A stretch of 64,000 nt of DNA from Certhia americana (taxonomy: Eukaryota; Chordata; Aves; Passeriformes; Certhiidae). A program made the translations under genes and the position numbers. This document shows positions 12,701 through 24,900 of the stretch, piece after piece. Within the stretch, counting starts at the first letter, position 1, and the number at the start of each line of letters is the position of its first letter. The stretch spans positions 1,423,344 to 1,487,343 of the forward strand of contig JAGMWU010000028.1 in assembly GCA_018697195.1 (NCBI GenBank), read 5' to 3'. Below the pieces are notes generated by a model, which saw only the letters and a program-made list of their open reading frames with translations, had not been told where the DNA came from and searched no databases.

Positions 12701-15700
12701 CCTGTCCCTGTCCCCCTGTCCCTGTGGATCCCTGCCCTGGGAGGGTTGGAGCTGCAGCTCCCCACAGCTGGGCCAGCACATGCTGCTCTGCATCAGGCAG
12801 GGAGGAAGGGGGGCAGGATTTGGAGCTGGTCCTCAAATACCCAAATTCAGAGTTTAATTTCAGCTTCAGCTGGGGGAGGAGAGGCATCTACAGGGCTTGG
12901 TGCTCTGTCTGTAACTCTGAAACAGTCAGGACTCAGGGCTGAAGCACTGTGAAATTCCCTGTGGAGCAGCCACAGCCCTGTCCTGTCCTGGCAGAGCGGA
13001 CACAGAGCTTCCCTCTTCCCCCCATTCCCAGGGAAAACATTTCCCAAAGAGCTGAGAGGATGTGCCCCAGGCCTTGCTGCCTGTGCTGCCCTTGGTGGCA
13101 GTCCCAGGGTCACTTCACTGATGCCACAGCTCTTCGTTGGTGGCCACGGGTGCCACTGGCACAGGGACACAAGGGCAGATGGAGCAACAACACAGGCCAA
13201 GCACACCCGTGATGTCAGACACCCCCAGACCAGGAGTGGAGAGGGGAAAAGGGGCTGTGTCTGCAGGACTGGAGCTGAAAATGGGTTTGGAACACAAATC
13301 TGAAGGCCCTGACCCAGCGGGACACAGCAGCCTGTACCTGGCTTCGTGCTGAAATGTTTTCCTTGTCGTTCCTGAGCAGAGCAGGAGATGGAAGGGAGCT
13401 GCCCCAGAGCTGTCAAACCCCACAGGAGCAGGACACGGGCAGCTCTGCCCCGGGCCCTGCTTTGGCTCTCCAGCAGCCAGCAAAAATAATCCCTGCTCAC
13501 ACCCACGGCCCCAAAATCAGCAGCAGGAGATCAGGGCTCTGGCTGGGTGCAGGGATGGGAGAGACACAGCTCCAGCACATTCCTGCTCTCGCTCCCATAA
13601 TTGACCTGTAGATAAACACATGGCTTCCGCCTTAATCCCCTGCAGCCTCATGAACATCAGCCGCGCTAAATTTTTCATGTAATTAAGAGAAAAACCCTAA
13701 TCCAGTGTAATTAGCTCCCTGATTGCCAACGTCAGGCAGCAAAGCAGTGTTTGAACAGCAATTCAGGTCTAGCTGGTTAGGCAAATACTGCGTGTGTGGT
13801 TCAGTAATTCAACACTGGAACAACTCCCCCAGTGCTGTCCTCACGGGCTGCTTCCCTAAACAGCTCCAAGTGCTTTCCTTGCTGCAAGAGGCCTCATCTC
13901 TCCCCCAAACTGCTGTTCCAGCCAGCTCCAGTTACATCCCCGAGGGGCTGGGCACCAAGCAAAGCCAGCAGTTCAGCCAGAACCGCCTCTCTGCTGCTGT
14001 TGGAGTGGTCCCCCCTCCCCATCTGCAGCCAGCAGCCATCACACCCGGATTTTGGGACAGCACCACCCCTGCCTGCCTAAATCCAGCATCTGAGAGTCAC
14101 AACTGAGACCCTGATGGAGAAACAATTTCCTCGTGAGGGATGCTCAGCATCAACACCACAACCTGACGGAGCTGGAGGCGACCACACCTACGAGGGGTTT
14201 TATGGTGCAGATGAAAATTTATCCCAGCTCCCCAGCCCTTATGGTTTGCAGTGATATTTTTCTCTTTCATTCATATACATGAAGGCAAAATTCTAGGAGT
14301 GAAATGTTCGAATTTTGGGAAGGGGAAGCAGATGGGAGAGGAACAGAGAACGTGGATGTGTGTGCCAACAGGGAGGCAGAGAAACCAAGAAAGCACAGAG
14401 AGAAGACACCTTCAATTAACCATTTCATTCATCCCCAGTAACGAGGAGCTGAGCTGCTGAAGCCACTGCCAAATATTTCTGTTTTCTTCCTAAAATTCAC
14501 CTGTGACAAACTACAGACCCCTCCAGCTCTCAGTAGTCACACCTTCATCTTCAGACTCAATACCAGCCTCCTGAAACACAGGTTTGGAAGTGATATTATT
14601 GTAGGAGTATTTGCTGCAGTGTCTCAAGGAGGATTTTATTCCTCATCTTAGGCAGTGTCACAAAGGGTTTTTCTGCTTTTGGAAAAAGGTCTCGGTCTCT
14701 GTTTTGGCAGTTCTGGTCGCTGCTGCTGTAGGGGCTGAGTTTTTGTGCCTGGAAGACTGCAGACCCCCAAACCCAGCCTCCCGTGTGTGAAGAGCAAGCT
14801 AAGAACCATCCCACAGCCCCAGCCTTGCAACCTGAACCCCTACAGCACACTGATTTCCCTGCTGGGGCAGGTCAGAGCCAGCCCTGGGTGTCTGTGCAGC
14901 TCTAACTCTCACTTCTGGCAGAGGCTGTGCCTGGACTCCCCTTTGGGCTCCAGGCTCTGGTCCCAGCCCTGCTCCTCTGTCCCCTCCTCATCCCTCCACC
15001 CCAGGAGCAGAGCAGGCTGCTCCTTTGTAGCAAAGCCAGGGAGATTTCTTTAGACAAAAATGAGTGAAAGTTTATCAATTCAAAGCTCCTTTTAAAGAGA
15101 AGCCCCTGAGGACAGCGAGCCCAGATGCTTGCTGGCCTTGCTAAGCCAACTCCTGCTCCTGCCTGCCTTTGGACACAGGCTGTGCTCCACGGACAGCACT
15201 GGGGGAGAACCAGGCTGGGGCAGAGCCTCCTGCCTGGATGGCAGCACATCAAGATGGATTTCAGCAGCAGCAGCAGAGATCTGGCACAGCTTGGTGCTCT
15301 GCCATCGTTCCCTTTGCTCAGAGACAGCACTTCCAGCCAAAATCCAGCCTTGTCCCTCAAGGCCTCACAGAGGAGCTGCTCAGAGCCCACCCCACAGTTC
15401 CTGGGGACCCTGTTCCCTGAGGCAAGGCTGGAATTCCATGTTTCCTTCCTCCTCGCTCTGGCTCAGGGGGTGGGAAGCTGCAGGCAAATCCCAAGTTGCA
15501 GTTCCAGCCCCGCAGGCAGGTGCTGTGCTCTGCCCAGGGACAGGAGATCCCACCTGGGCACTGTGGCTGTCACTGGGTGGAGTTCTGCTGTCTCCCAGGA
15601 ATTGTTGCAGCTTTGGGGATATTCCTCCTGCCCACCCACCCAGGATCGAGTGCCCCTGACAGGTGAGTCTGTGCTGGCTGCTCTGTGCTGTCTTTGCCTT

Positions 15701-17082
15701 AATTCCAGCACAAATTCCTCTCTCCATCTCCCATGCCTGCCCACAGCCAGGCATCCTAAGGCTCCATGGGGAGCTGTTGAGGTGATGAAAGGAGCTGGAG
15801 GCAGCTCTGTAGGGGCTGGATACTTTTTTTTTCCCCCCTCTTTTGCCCATTTCTCATCCATCAATGCACAACTGGGAGAGAAACCCCAGACTGGTCAGAC
15901 TGGGAGCTGGGTCTGATGCACTGGGGATGTGCAGCAGCATCCCAGAGATGTCTGCTGCTGGCTCTCAGGTGACAAAGCTCCTCAGTGAACTGGGGGTGTT
16001 CTCAGCCTCTCTTTCACCAGGAGATGGTGGAAATGTCTCCAGCCAGGCCCAGGAATTTCAGGACTTTTGGCATTCCCACTAATGAGCGCTGGCAGGAGAT
16101 TTGCAGCCAGTCAGGGAGGTATCAGGGGTGCTGAAAGGAGCAGAGGGAGGTGTTGGGAGGAAAGGGAGCTGCTCACAGTCACCTCCAGACAGCTTTGAAG
16201 TGACCTGAGGGACACCACCGGGGCCTGAGGCTCCTGTTTTCCATCCCCTGCCCCCAGAAGCTGCAGCTCTAACAAGGGAAGTTGTTTGAATTGCTCTCAC
16301 TAAAAGGAGACCAGGTATCAAATGTTCCTAAAGCTTTTATAACAAGAGCTATAAACTGAGCCAAGGCTCACAACTGATATGAAAAGTTGCCTTCCAGGAC
16401 AGATTTTTCCAGTGAGGGAGTTCTGGCAGCCACAGCAGCCTCTGTGCACGAGGCCACTGCTCAATGTCAGAGGAGCTGAGCTCCTTCTTGCCTTTCTCTT
16501 CCCATTGCTCCAGAACCCACACAGCTCACCCCCCCAATCCACATCCACACATCTGCGGAGTGTAATCTGCTAATGATTCCAGGCCTCATGCTTTGTCACT
16601 GTCATGATTTATTGCTTGTGTCACGGTTTGCACTCAGCTGTGAAGAAATCTTGCCATGACCTAAAACCACGAGACTCCAATTTTCCTGGTGTCCAACCCA
16701 CCAGGTATTCCTCTGTCTCTTCCTGCAGTTTGTGTTTCCAGAGCCTGCCTGGGAGCCTGGCCCTGCTCTCAGCATCTGGAGTGCTGAGGTTTGTGCTGTC
16801 ACCAGCAGCCGCCAAAGCCCCTGCTCCCGAGAGGTTCTGTGCCTTGAAAATTTATTCTAAAGCAGCTTCAAACCCTCCAGTTTTCATTATTAATACAACT
16901 CCTTTCATCAGAGTCCACTCATCTTTTTGCTTTCTATTTCTGTCTCTACCCTTTCATTGTTTCCCTGGTGCTTCCATGGGAATGGCACCGAGACCCCGAC
17001 CCAGCGGCTGCAGCAGCAGGAATTTATTCCATCAAAGCTTCTTCCTCGAATCAAGGGTTTGTTGTGGGGTTTTTCCTCCCCA

Positions 17083-17100
17083 CCCCCCCCCCCCCCCCCC
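17083..17100. repeat. C18 homopolymer
   Basis: Eighteen consecutive Cs after CCCCA. The run length is likely to vary between individuals and to be error-prone in sequencing. Confidence 0.95.
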
Positions 17101-18295
17101 GTCTTCGTTTTAATTCCATCTGTATTTAATCCCAGACAAACACAAACAACAATCTCAGCTCCCTAAGGCCATCGCTTTCTAAATCAGTTACAGCCAACTC
17201 CAATTAGCAGGCAGGCAACGAGCAGCTCCGTACGCTCCTGGATCTTTGGGAACGAGCCAGCCCAGAAGGTCCTTTTCCCCAGACTGTCCCTTTTTTCCTT
17301 CTGAAGGACTTGCACCATCATTAGAGTCACAGGCTCTGCAAGATAAAACACCCTCCCCTTTGCTTCTGCCACTGCAGGGATGATGTTCCATGGCCTCATT
17401 AATGCTGTTTGTGGCTCTGTGCTCCAGCACCTGAGTCTACCTGCAGGCTTTGATTTATAAGAGGATCCCAAAGGCTCTACAAGTGCTGAAGAGAGACTTT
17501 ATCGGTCACTTTAGCTTCCCTCTTAGCCTGCACTTGAAACTGCTTCTTAACAGCCTCTCTAAGCTGGGTTGAGGAGAGGCAGCAGTGCCAGCTCCTGCCA
17601 GGCACAAACCTGTCCCTCCTCAGGGCATGAGAGGGTCTCAGAGATACCCTGGGGAAGCTTCTCCCTTCTCAGGGCATGACAGAATCTCCTGGAATTACCC
17701 TGGGGGAGAAGCCACCAGCCCTCAGAGGAACTGCCCACATTCAACAGAGGAGCAGCTCATGGAATTATTTGGTTGAACCTGACTGTCCGTTCACCAGCCT
17801 CAGGTTGTTTTGGTGGGAATTCTCCGATCCTGCAGGCTGGTGGGATTTTCCTGGCATTATCCAGACACGCACTTGTTGTTTAGGGCTCAGAGCTGGTGGT
17901 GTCCCCTGCTCTGACAGGCTGGGCTGCTCCCCCTCACTGGGTGTCTGGAGGGTTCTGAGGGCACTGGTGGAGCTCAGTCCTTGGTCCCCTGGCTGAAGGG
18001 ACATGTCCAGGCTGGGCACACTCACACTGTCCCCCCCCCAGCCATCCCTCCCTGCATTAGGGAGCTATTTCAGGCAATGATTTCAGATGAAAATCTGTAT
18101 TTTATTAATTATGGGTCTACTTTGCTGCTGGGCTCTTTAATGTGTTTTCCAGCTGTATCAATCCCATCCACAAAGGGAACCATTAAACCCAGCAGCCTGG
18201 AGCGTGTCACATCCCTGCTGGGACACATCTGTCACCAGGGTTAGCCTGGGGCTGGGGGCCATGGCCAAAGCTGCTGTACCCCCTCCCCTGTGGAA

Positions 18296-18525
18296 CTCAG
18301 AATCAGTCAGGCTGCAAAAGCCCACCAAGATCATCAAGCCCAACCTTCAACCAGCACCACCATGCCCACCAAACCACGTCACGGTGCCACCTCTACTCCT
18401 TTTGGGAACACTCCCAGGGATGGTGACTCCACCACTTCCCTGGGGAGCTGTTCCAATGTCCGACCACGCTTCCAGTGAAGGAATTTTTCCCAATATCCAA
18501 CATATCCAGTGTCTCCCTAGCAAGG
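18296..18525 (-). mobile_element. CR1 LINE fragment (antisense), different subfamily
   Basis: The + strand carries the reverse complement of a CR1 3' region: AAGATCATCAAGCCCAACC, then ACCACCATGCCCACCAAACC, GGATGGTGACTCCACCACTT and CCAGTGAAGGAATTTTTCC. This diagnostic order differs from the other CR1 fragments in the window, suggesting a separate CR1 subfamily. The right boundary is uncertain. Confidence 0.8.
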
Positions 18526-21500
18526 GCCACTGTGGCAGTGGAGGGGAGGGTGTGCCCTGGCCAGGCCAGGTCCATCTGGAGACGCTGCCACGCTTCTCTC
18601 TCAGTCCCTCTGACTGGCAGGGAATGCACAGAGCCAGATCCGGCTCTGCTGGGCTCCAGCGTGCTGCCAGCAGATGTCAAAGGGACAGATGAGGGTGGCA
18701 GAGAAAATCCCTTGCATTGCTGCAAACCCTTTCTCCAGCCACATTTCCCCAGCTCAGCGCCCAGGCCCTCTCTGAGCCGACGATCCCGTGGTTTCTCCGC
18801 TCCTCTCCCGTTGCATGCACACACCTCCCCAGCAGCCAACAAAAGGATTTCCCCCCTTCACTCCTTTTCCTGCCACGCAGGGATATCAGAAAGAGCAGCG
18901 TGTGAGGGCAGACGGATTTATCCACCTGCCCTACCTGGCAAAACTGATTGGGTTTGACAGACGTGCCGGGATGTGCCGGCGCATTAACGACCAGTTTAGC
19001 ATGGAAACGAGCAGAGCAGTGCTCCTCACAGATGTTAGGAGGAGAAGTTTATCTAAAGCATATTTTATGGCTGTGCAGAATGTATTAGATCAGCAGCCTC
19101 AAGAAAAATCACTACAGGCTCCTTCCCTAACAAATACGCACACATTTTTAAAATCAAATAAAACAAAACCTCCCCCGAACAAAGCGTGACACGTTTTACA
19201 AACCAAATTCTTCGCTGCTGAGGTGACTTCAGCTCTTGAGTGAGGACTAAAAAGATCCCCAGGAAGGAGAAAGGGGTGAGAAGCACCCAGTTCAGCCCCA
19301 CACAACCCATCCCTGCGGATCAGTCATCCCCAGGACCTGCCTTCCCCCTCCAAGCAAGTGATTTAAGTCTTTATTTTAGAGAGATCTCGAGACAGAGCAG
19401 CATTAATGGGCTCCACTGTCTGCAAAGTGCTCGTGCTTAGATACCCGCAAAGCTGAGCAAGAGAGGCACCAGGCTAAAAAATGTTCCCTCTCAAGCAAAA
19501 CAGACTCGCACTTGGATTGCACAGAAATTAAAGCAACAAAAGGTCTCTGAAGCCAATTGCCATCTAACTGAGAAACAGGCTCGTCACTTTGTACACCCAT
19601 CTGGCAAGGACATACTTTCCATTTCAGCAAGTGCGAGAATGGGTGGACAGCGAGGGGAATGTGAAAACAGCAAAGAAAGGAGAAGAATGCAAACCTGCGG
19701 GACAACACTGCTGCCCTGTTATGAATACTGTACTCTATTCATATGAAAATCCATACGGCTGCTACTGTTGCATGCACTCTTCTTACACAGCATGAAATTA
19801 AAATTCCTCCTCAGTCTCACATTGCCAGCACTACAGAGCAGCTCCAGAGCAGGCGAGCAGACAATTTATCCTTTGGCTTCTTCAGCTTCTTGTGCTGGGA
19901 TTGGAAGCCAGTGGGGTGAGGGAGACGAGTCCATTGCCCACGGTGACAAATTCTGCTTCCCAAACAAATCCCAGAGAAATTTTGCTGGCCTGGAGTCTGA
20001 CTGTTGGTGCTCCTTTCCCAGTGCAGTTTCACATGCGTAATTCCCCCAGGCCCCCCCTGCCACTTCCCTTCTTATCTTCCCAGAACAAACTCAACGTGCA
20101 GGGCTAATTTCAAGGAGTGTTTCATCCAGAGTCCAGCCAAATGTCGGTGGATCTGCTGGAAATGCAAATTGAGACAATCATGCAAAAGAGGAGGGCTCAT
20201 GGATTGTGCAGGAGGGCAACAGAAGGCAAATAAAAGCTGACAGGGAGAGGGAGCGGGGAGCAAATCTCCTGTCTCAAGCTGTTGATCATTTGCACAAATA
20301 CCCTTCGAGCAGCAAAGACAGATTCCCCAAAGTGCCCAAATCCCATTGATTATCTCTGCTAAACTGTCTGCGTGCCTCCAAACCCCACCTATCTCCAAGC
20401 TCCTAAACCATCATTTCACTCCCACCATTCCCACACACTCCACGGGGTGTAAATGACAGGGAAGAGATGGAGAAGGGATCTGGAGCAGAACTGAGGAGCC
20501 TGGGAGGGCTTTTTTTTGTGGTTTCCCAAATTCCAAAGAGCCATTGAGTTGTCAAAAGCAATTGCAGCTCTCACAGAAAGTGTTTTATTTTGTGCTTTTG
20601 AGAAAGTCGGGATAACTGTGAGATCATCTGGGGACAAAGTGAGGGGAAGATGCTGGAGACGAGAACTTGATTAGCTCAAGCCCAGCCACAAGATTTTTTT
20701 CAGATACAAGCAAATTTGTTTGAAGGTTTGCTCATTATGTGTGCAAAGGAACAGCAAGCAGGAGGACAGGATCTATACTATGTGCCATAACATGATATAG
20801 AATAATCCCCTCAGGTTACAAAATTCCATATAAATTGCAAGGGGGATGGTGTCTGCTGTGTTCTATTTTATCACACTTTCTGTCAAAATATCCCTGGCAG
20901 GGAGCCCTTTTGGAGATGCAATCAGCACCAAAGCCTTGTTTGGGGAGGAAGATTTGAACTAAACAACAGCAAACTCCAAAATATTCCTTGAGAGAGCTTT
21001 GGAGAGAAACCCCTTAGAGCAGGGAGAGTGGCCTTTTTAAATCACCTCATTTCCTGGCTTTGCCCAGCCTCACATGGAGCAGAGATGCTCTCAAGTGCTA
21101 TTAACAGCAGTGTTAATCCATGCTGGCTGCCCTGAGCCCCCCAGGGACCACAAAACACTTCCCAGAAGCAGCCCAGGAGAAGTTTGGCACCTCCCAGGTG
21201 ATGCGGGGCAACGCTCACGTTTCACGCCCCGGCTCACAAAGCCCAAACCTCATCACGCCGTGGAGCAGAGCAAAGTGAGCGAGGGCTGCGCTGCTGGTGG
21301 CACTCAGGGTGGGGACACCGGGCCCCTCCAGTGCTGGCCTCTCTGAGTGCTCACGCTCGGCTGGGCCCCGCACTTTTGTGAGGCGCTCCGGTGTTTTTGG
21401 CAGCCACTGAACTGGAAGGAAAAGGGTCTGATTATCTCCTCCAGCACCTCAGTGGTGACCCAGACCACTGACCCCTTTCCTGTCACTCTACATTTGCTCT

Positions 21501-21780
21501 GGATGTTTTACACAGCGAGGGGGCAAAGCTTTCACAATTGATCCAGGCTGCATCCAAAGGCTCCGTGGTTACCACGGGATTTCAGCTCCGTCTCTTGCTC
21601 GGGGGCTCTTAGGCTGCCTGTCGTCCTTAGAGGAGAGGTCTTGGGGGGCAGTGCTGGGGTCAGGACCTCTGGCACAGGCTGGGCAGTTCTCATTCACACA
21701 AAGGCTTCTCCGTGTCCAATGTCTGCTTAAAAGCCAGATAATGCAGCCTGCATTTGCACCAAAGTCATCTTTGCCACACA

Positions 21781-21970
21781 TCACAGAACACCAGAAAGGT
21801 TTGGGTTGGAAGGGACCCTAAAGCTCATCTTATTCCAAACCCTCTGCCATGGTGAGGGACCATTCCCCCATCCCAGGTCGCCCCAGAGCCCCATCCAGCC
21901 TGGCCCTGAACGCTTGCAGGGATGGAGAGCCCGGATGTTGACACTGCCCCAAGATTGAAACAGCTGCCCT
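21781..21970 (-). mobile_element. CR1 LINE fragment (antisense)
   Basis: GGTTTGGGTTGGAAGGGACC, then CTAAAGCTCATCTTATTCCA and CCATCCAGCCTGGCCCTGAA on the + strand form the reverse complement of a CR1 3' end. It is 5'-truncated after about 190 bases. Confidence 0.85.
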
Positions 21971-24900
21971 GGGTTTGTGTTACCTGAACTCTGAAAATCA
22001 GCCTGAGAGCACTCACTGCTGTTATGTGACACCACCCGTGACTCACAGCTTGGCCTGCAGCTCCAGGGTAAAGCTCTCTGCAGCATCCAGCAGACATCCA
22101 AACCCCCAAAAAGTTTCTCAGTCCTGCCTGATGCGAGCAGAGGTTTGCCAGCCCTTCCACTCCGAGCTGTGCTCGGCTCCAGCTGAGCCTGGTGTGAGCA
22201 GATTGTGTGAAAGATGAAAAATAACCATCTGGATTGCTGCAGTGGAGACAGCCAGGAAAGTTTCTGGAGAAGGCAGTGTTCTGTGGGGATGTGCAGGAGC
22301 ATCTCTGCAGCAGCAGCTGCAGTGCCAGAGGAGCTCAGGGGGCTGCACAAGACCCTGCACTGGGACACAAAGTCTGTGCCCAGCAGCTCTGGCTCCAGTT
22401 CAGCCCAGACTGGGAGATGCTGCTGCTCTGACAGAGGTTTGGCACTCGCTCTGGGTTTGGGGTGGGTTCATATTAAAGACCTTTGGCCACAAGTCAAGGA
22501 CACAGGGGCTGGCTGGGGGTGGGTGGGGAGGGGACCATGCCAGCCTTTCCTCTGCCACAGGAGAGAAGCTGGGGGCTCTGAGCTCCTCACCCAACTCCAG
22601 GAGTCTTTGTACAGCCTTGGGCACAGCCCTGTGCCCTGCTGTCCGGCTGTAAAATGAAGATAAAGTTTACCCTCATTTCCCTCCCAGTACCTGTTCTGGG
22701 GGCTGTGGGCAGGCACCAGCACAGTGATGGAAGGATTTGCTCTTTATTGCTGCAGAATCAATAAATAATGCCCAGGTCCCTGCTGATATCCCAGCAGAAA
22801 GCTCGAGCAGAAAGAGGCAAAAGGAGGTGAGAAAGAGGAGCTGGCACAGGTGCTCTTTCTGCTCCAGTAAAACTGCAGCTCCTCGTGCTGAATGTGTTTT
22901 AAAAGGCAAGTGGGGCTGGCCAGGCCCTGATGTCTCCTCCAAGAAGTTGTGGAGCAGTGGGGGTACAGGGACAGCCCCAGCAAAGATCTGGGAGTGCAGG
23001 GGACAGCCCGAGTGAGCTCTGGGCAGGGGAAAACACCATGGTGGCACAAGGTGGTGGCACAAGGTCCCCATGGCTGCAGGGATGGGGACCCACCTGCAGC
23101 TTCCCACGCTGCTGACACAGAGAGGATCCAGCCCCTCTTTAATAAATTCATCAAAGCATTTTTAAATTAACTGTGGTGCCCTCAGTGTCACCACGCTGGC
23201 ACCCCCGGGAGCGGCTGGAGCGGGCCTGGCTGCTGGGATAGAATTAAATAATAATTTAAATAACTAAATAAATACATGTATCCTGTGCTCTAGGCAGCAC
23301 TCGTGTTTGCTCCTGGTAATTGGGATGTGAGGGGAAGCTGCTCACAGCAGAGCCCTGTGTGATTCCACTCTGGTTTCCCATCAAGGTTTCGACAGCCAGG
23401 TCCCACCTGTGTCCCCTCCCGTTCCTTCTCCCAGGAAAAGATGCTGCCTGGCCTCCCATTCTGCCAGCTCCTGCTCAAATCAGCTCCCCTCTGATGGAGC
23501 ACCAACTCCTCGAGCATCCCTGGGTCACAGAGCCCCTTCTCCCACCCTGTCCCTGTGCTGTTCCTGTGCCTTTCCCAGGCAGCAGCCCCGGGAGCAGCTC
23601 TGTGCCTTCACAGCCACGCAGCCTTGCCATGAGAGGCACAATTTGGAGCAATTTCCCTGCCAGTCTCGCTGCAATCTCGTGTAATCTCTCCCCAAAGGGG
23701 AGCAGAGATCCCACGGTGCTGTAAGGAATGCAAATCACATCCCTCCCTCCCCTGGTTCTGAATAATGCAGAGGGGAGCAACCAGGGGTGGGGGGTCTGCC
23801 TGCTCTGCTTTGGGGATCCTCCCCTTAGCTCAGGCACACACAGAGCTTCAGCAAGGCCGGGCAAGGGAAATCATTTGTTTGGACAACAGATTCCTGCAGG
23901 TGCCATGGTTAAGGGTGCTGGGCACTGGCTGAAGGTGCCCTCTGGGGTTTTGTGCTCAAAATGTCCCCAGAGCTCACAGAGTGAACTGACAGAGCCCTCA
24001 GCAGAGCAGGTCTGGGCTCAGAGGGAAAGCCCAAAGAGTGGGAACACAGAGTGAAGTCTCTGCATCTCACCTGGTGAGGCCTCCCTGCTCCCACCACGAC
24101 CAGCAGCAGCAGCATCAGCCTCCCTGTCCCACATCCCACGTGTCTGCTTCATATGGAGCAGCCAGACTGAGGGACAGCTCATGGGGTGCAGGGACAGGAG
24201 GTAAAACCTGTTCTGTTGCTGAACACTGGCTAAAATGCAGCACAGCACACCCATGCATTAAAAATATCTGCTCCTCACAGCCCAAATTACAGCTATTTAC
24301 ATGTCCAGTTGGTAATTCCAACAGAGCATTATAGCTCCAATGCTCCCAGGCCCTTCATTTAAGGTGGAGTTGAAATTCCTGGCTCTGGCAGATGCCCCTG
24401 GATGCTCCAGTTCTCACCCCAAACCTTGGATCTGTGGGTGGGATGTGGAGCTGAACCCACCCCCAAATTTAACATTTCAAACCTCATCTCTACCCAACAC
24501 TGAGCAGCACCACCAGGAGAAGCAAGAGATGGAAAATCCAAATGCAGGGAGGCCCAGAAATAAGGAGGGAGGGACCAATGAAATACTTTTACTTTGTTAT
24601 CCTAACGGGATGTGAGTTGGGAGAAAGTTCCCAGAGGGCACATGAAACTTCTGCCAGCTCCATTTTCCTTTCAGAAACCCCAGCCAGGCTGACAGAGCCC
24701 TCCAGATTAAGCAGGGATTTGCTCATTCTGGGATTTTGCTGTAATCCAAACCACAATTCCCTGATAAGCTGTTACCACACTTGTGAGCCAACGTGTCCCA
24801 GATGCTCGGGCTGCCAGAAGAACCCACAAACCAATTCCTGCTGGGAATGGGGGCCAATTCCCAGCGCTGCCAATCTCCCTTTCATGAGCAAAGCCAGCAG

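Noticed and set aside
15125..15916. 263-codon + strand frame
   Set aside because: No recognisable domain or splice context. Overlapping frames of similar length occur on both strands, as elsewhere in this GC-rich intron.
16618..16710. Possible LTR start (TGTCACGGTTTGCACTCAGC)
   Set aside because: The first 11 bases resemble the start of some passerine LTRs, but the following sequence does not clearly continue the match and no LTR end or target duplication was seen.
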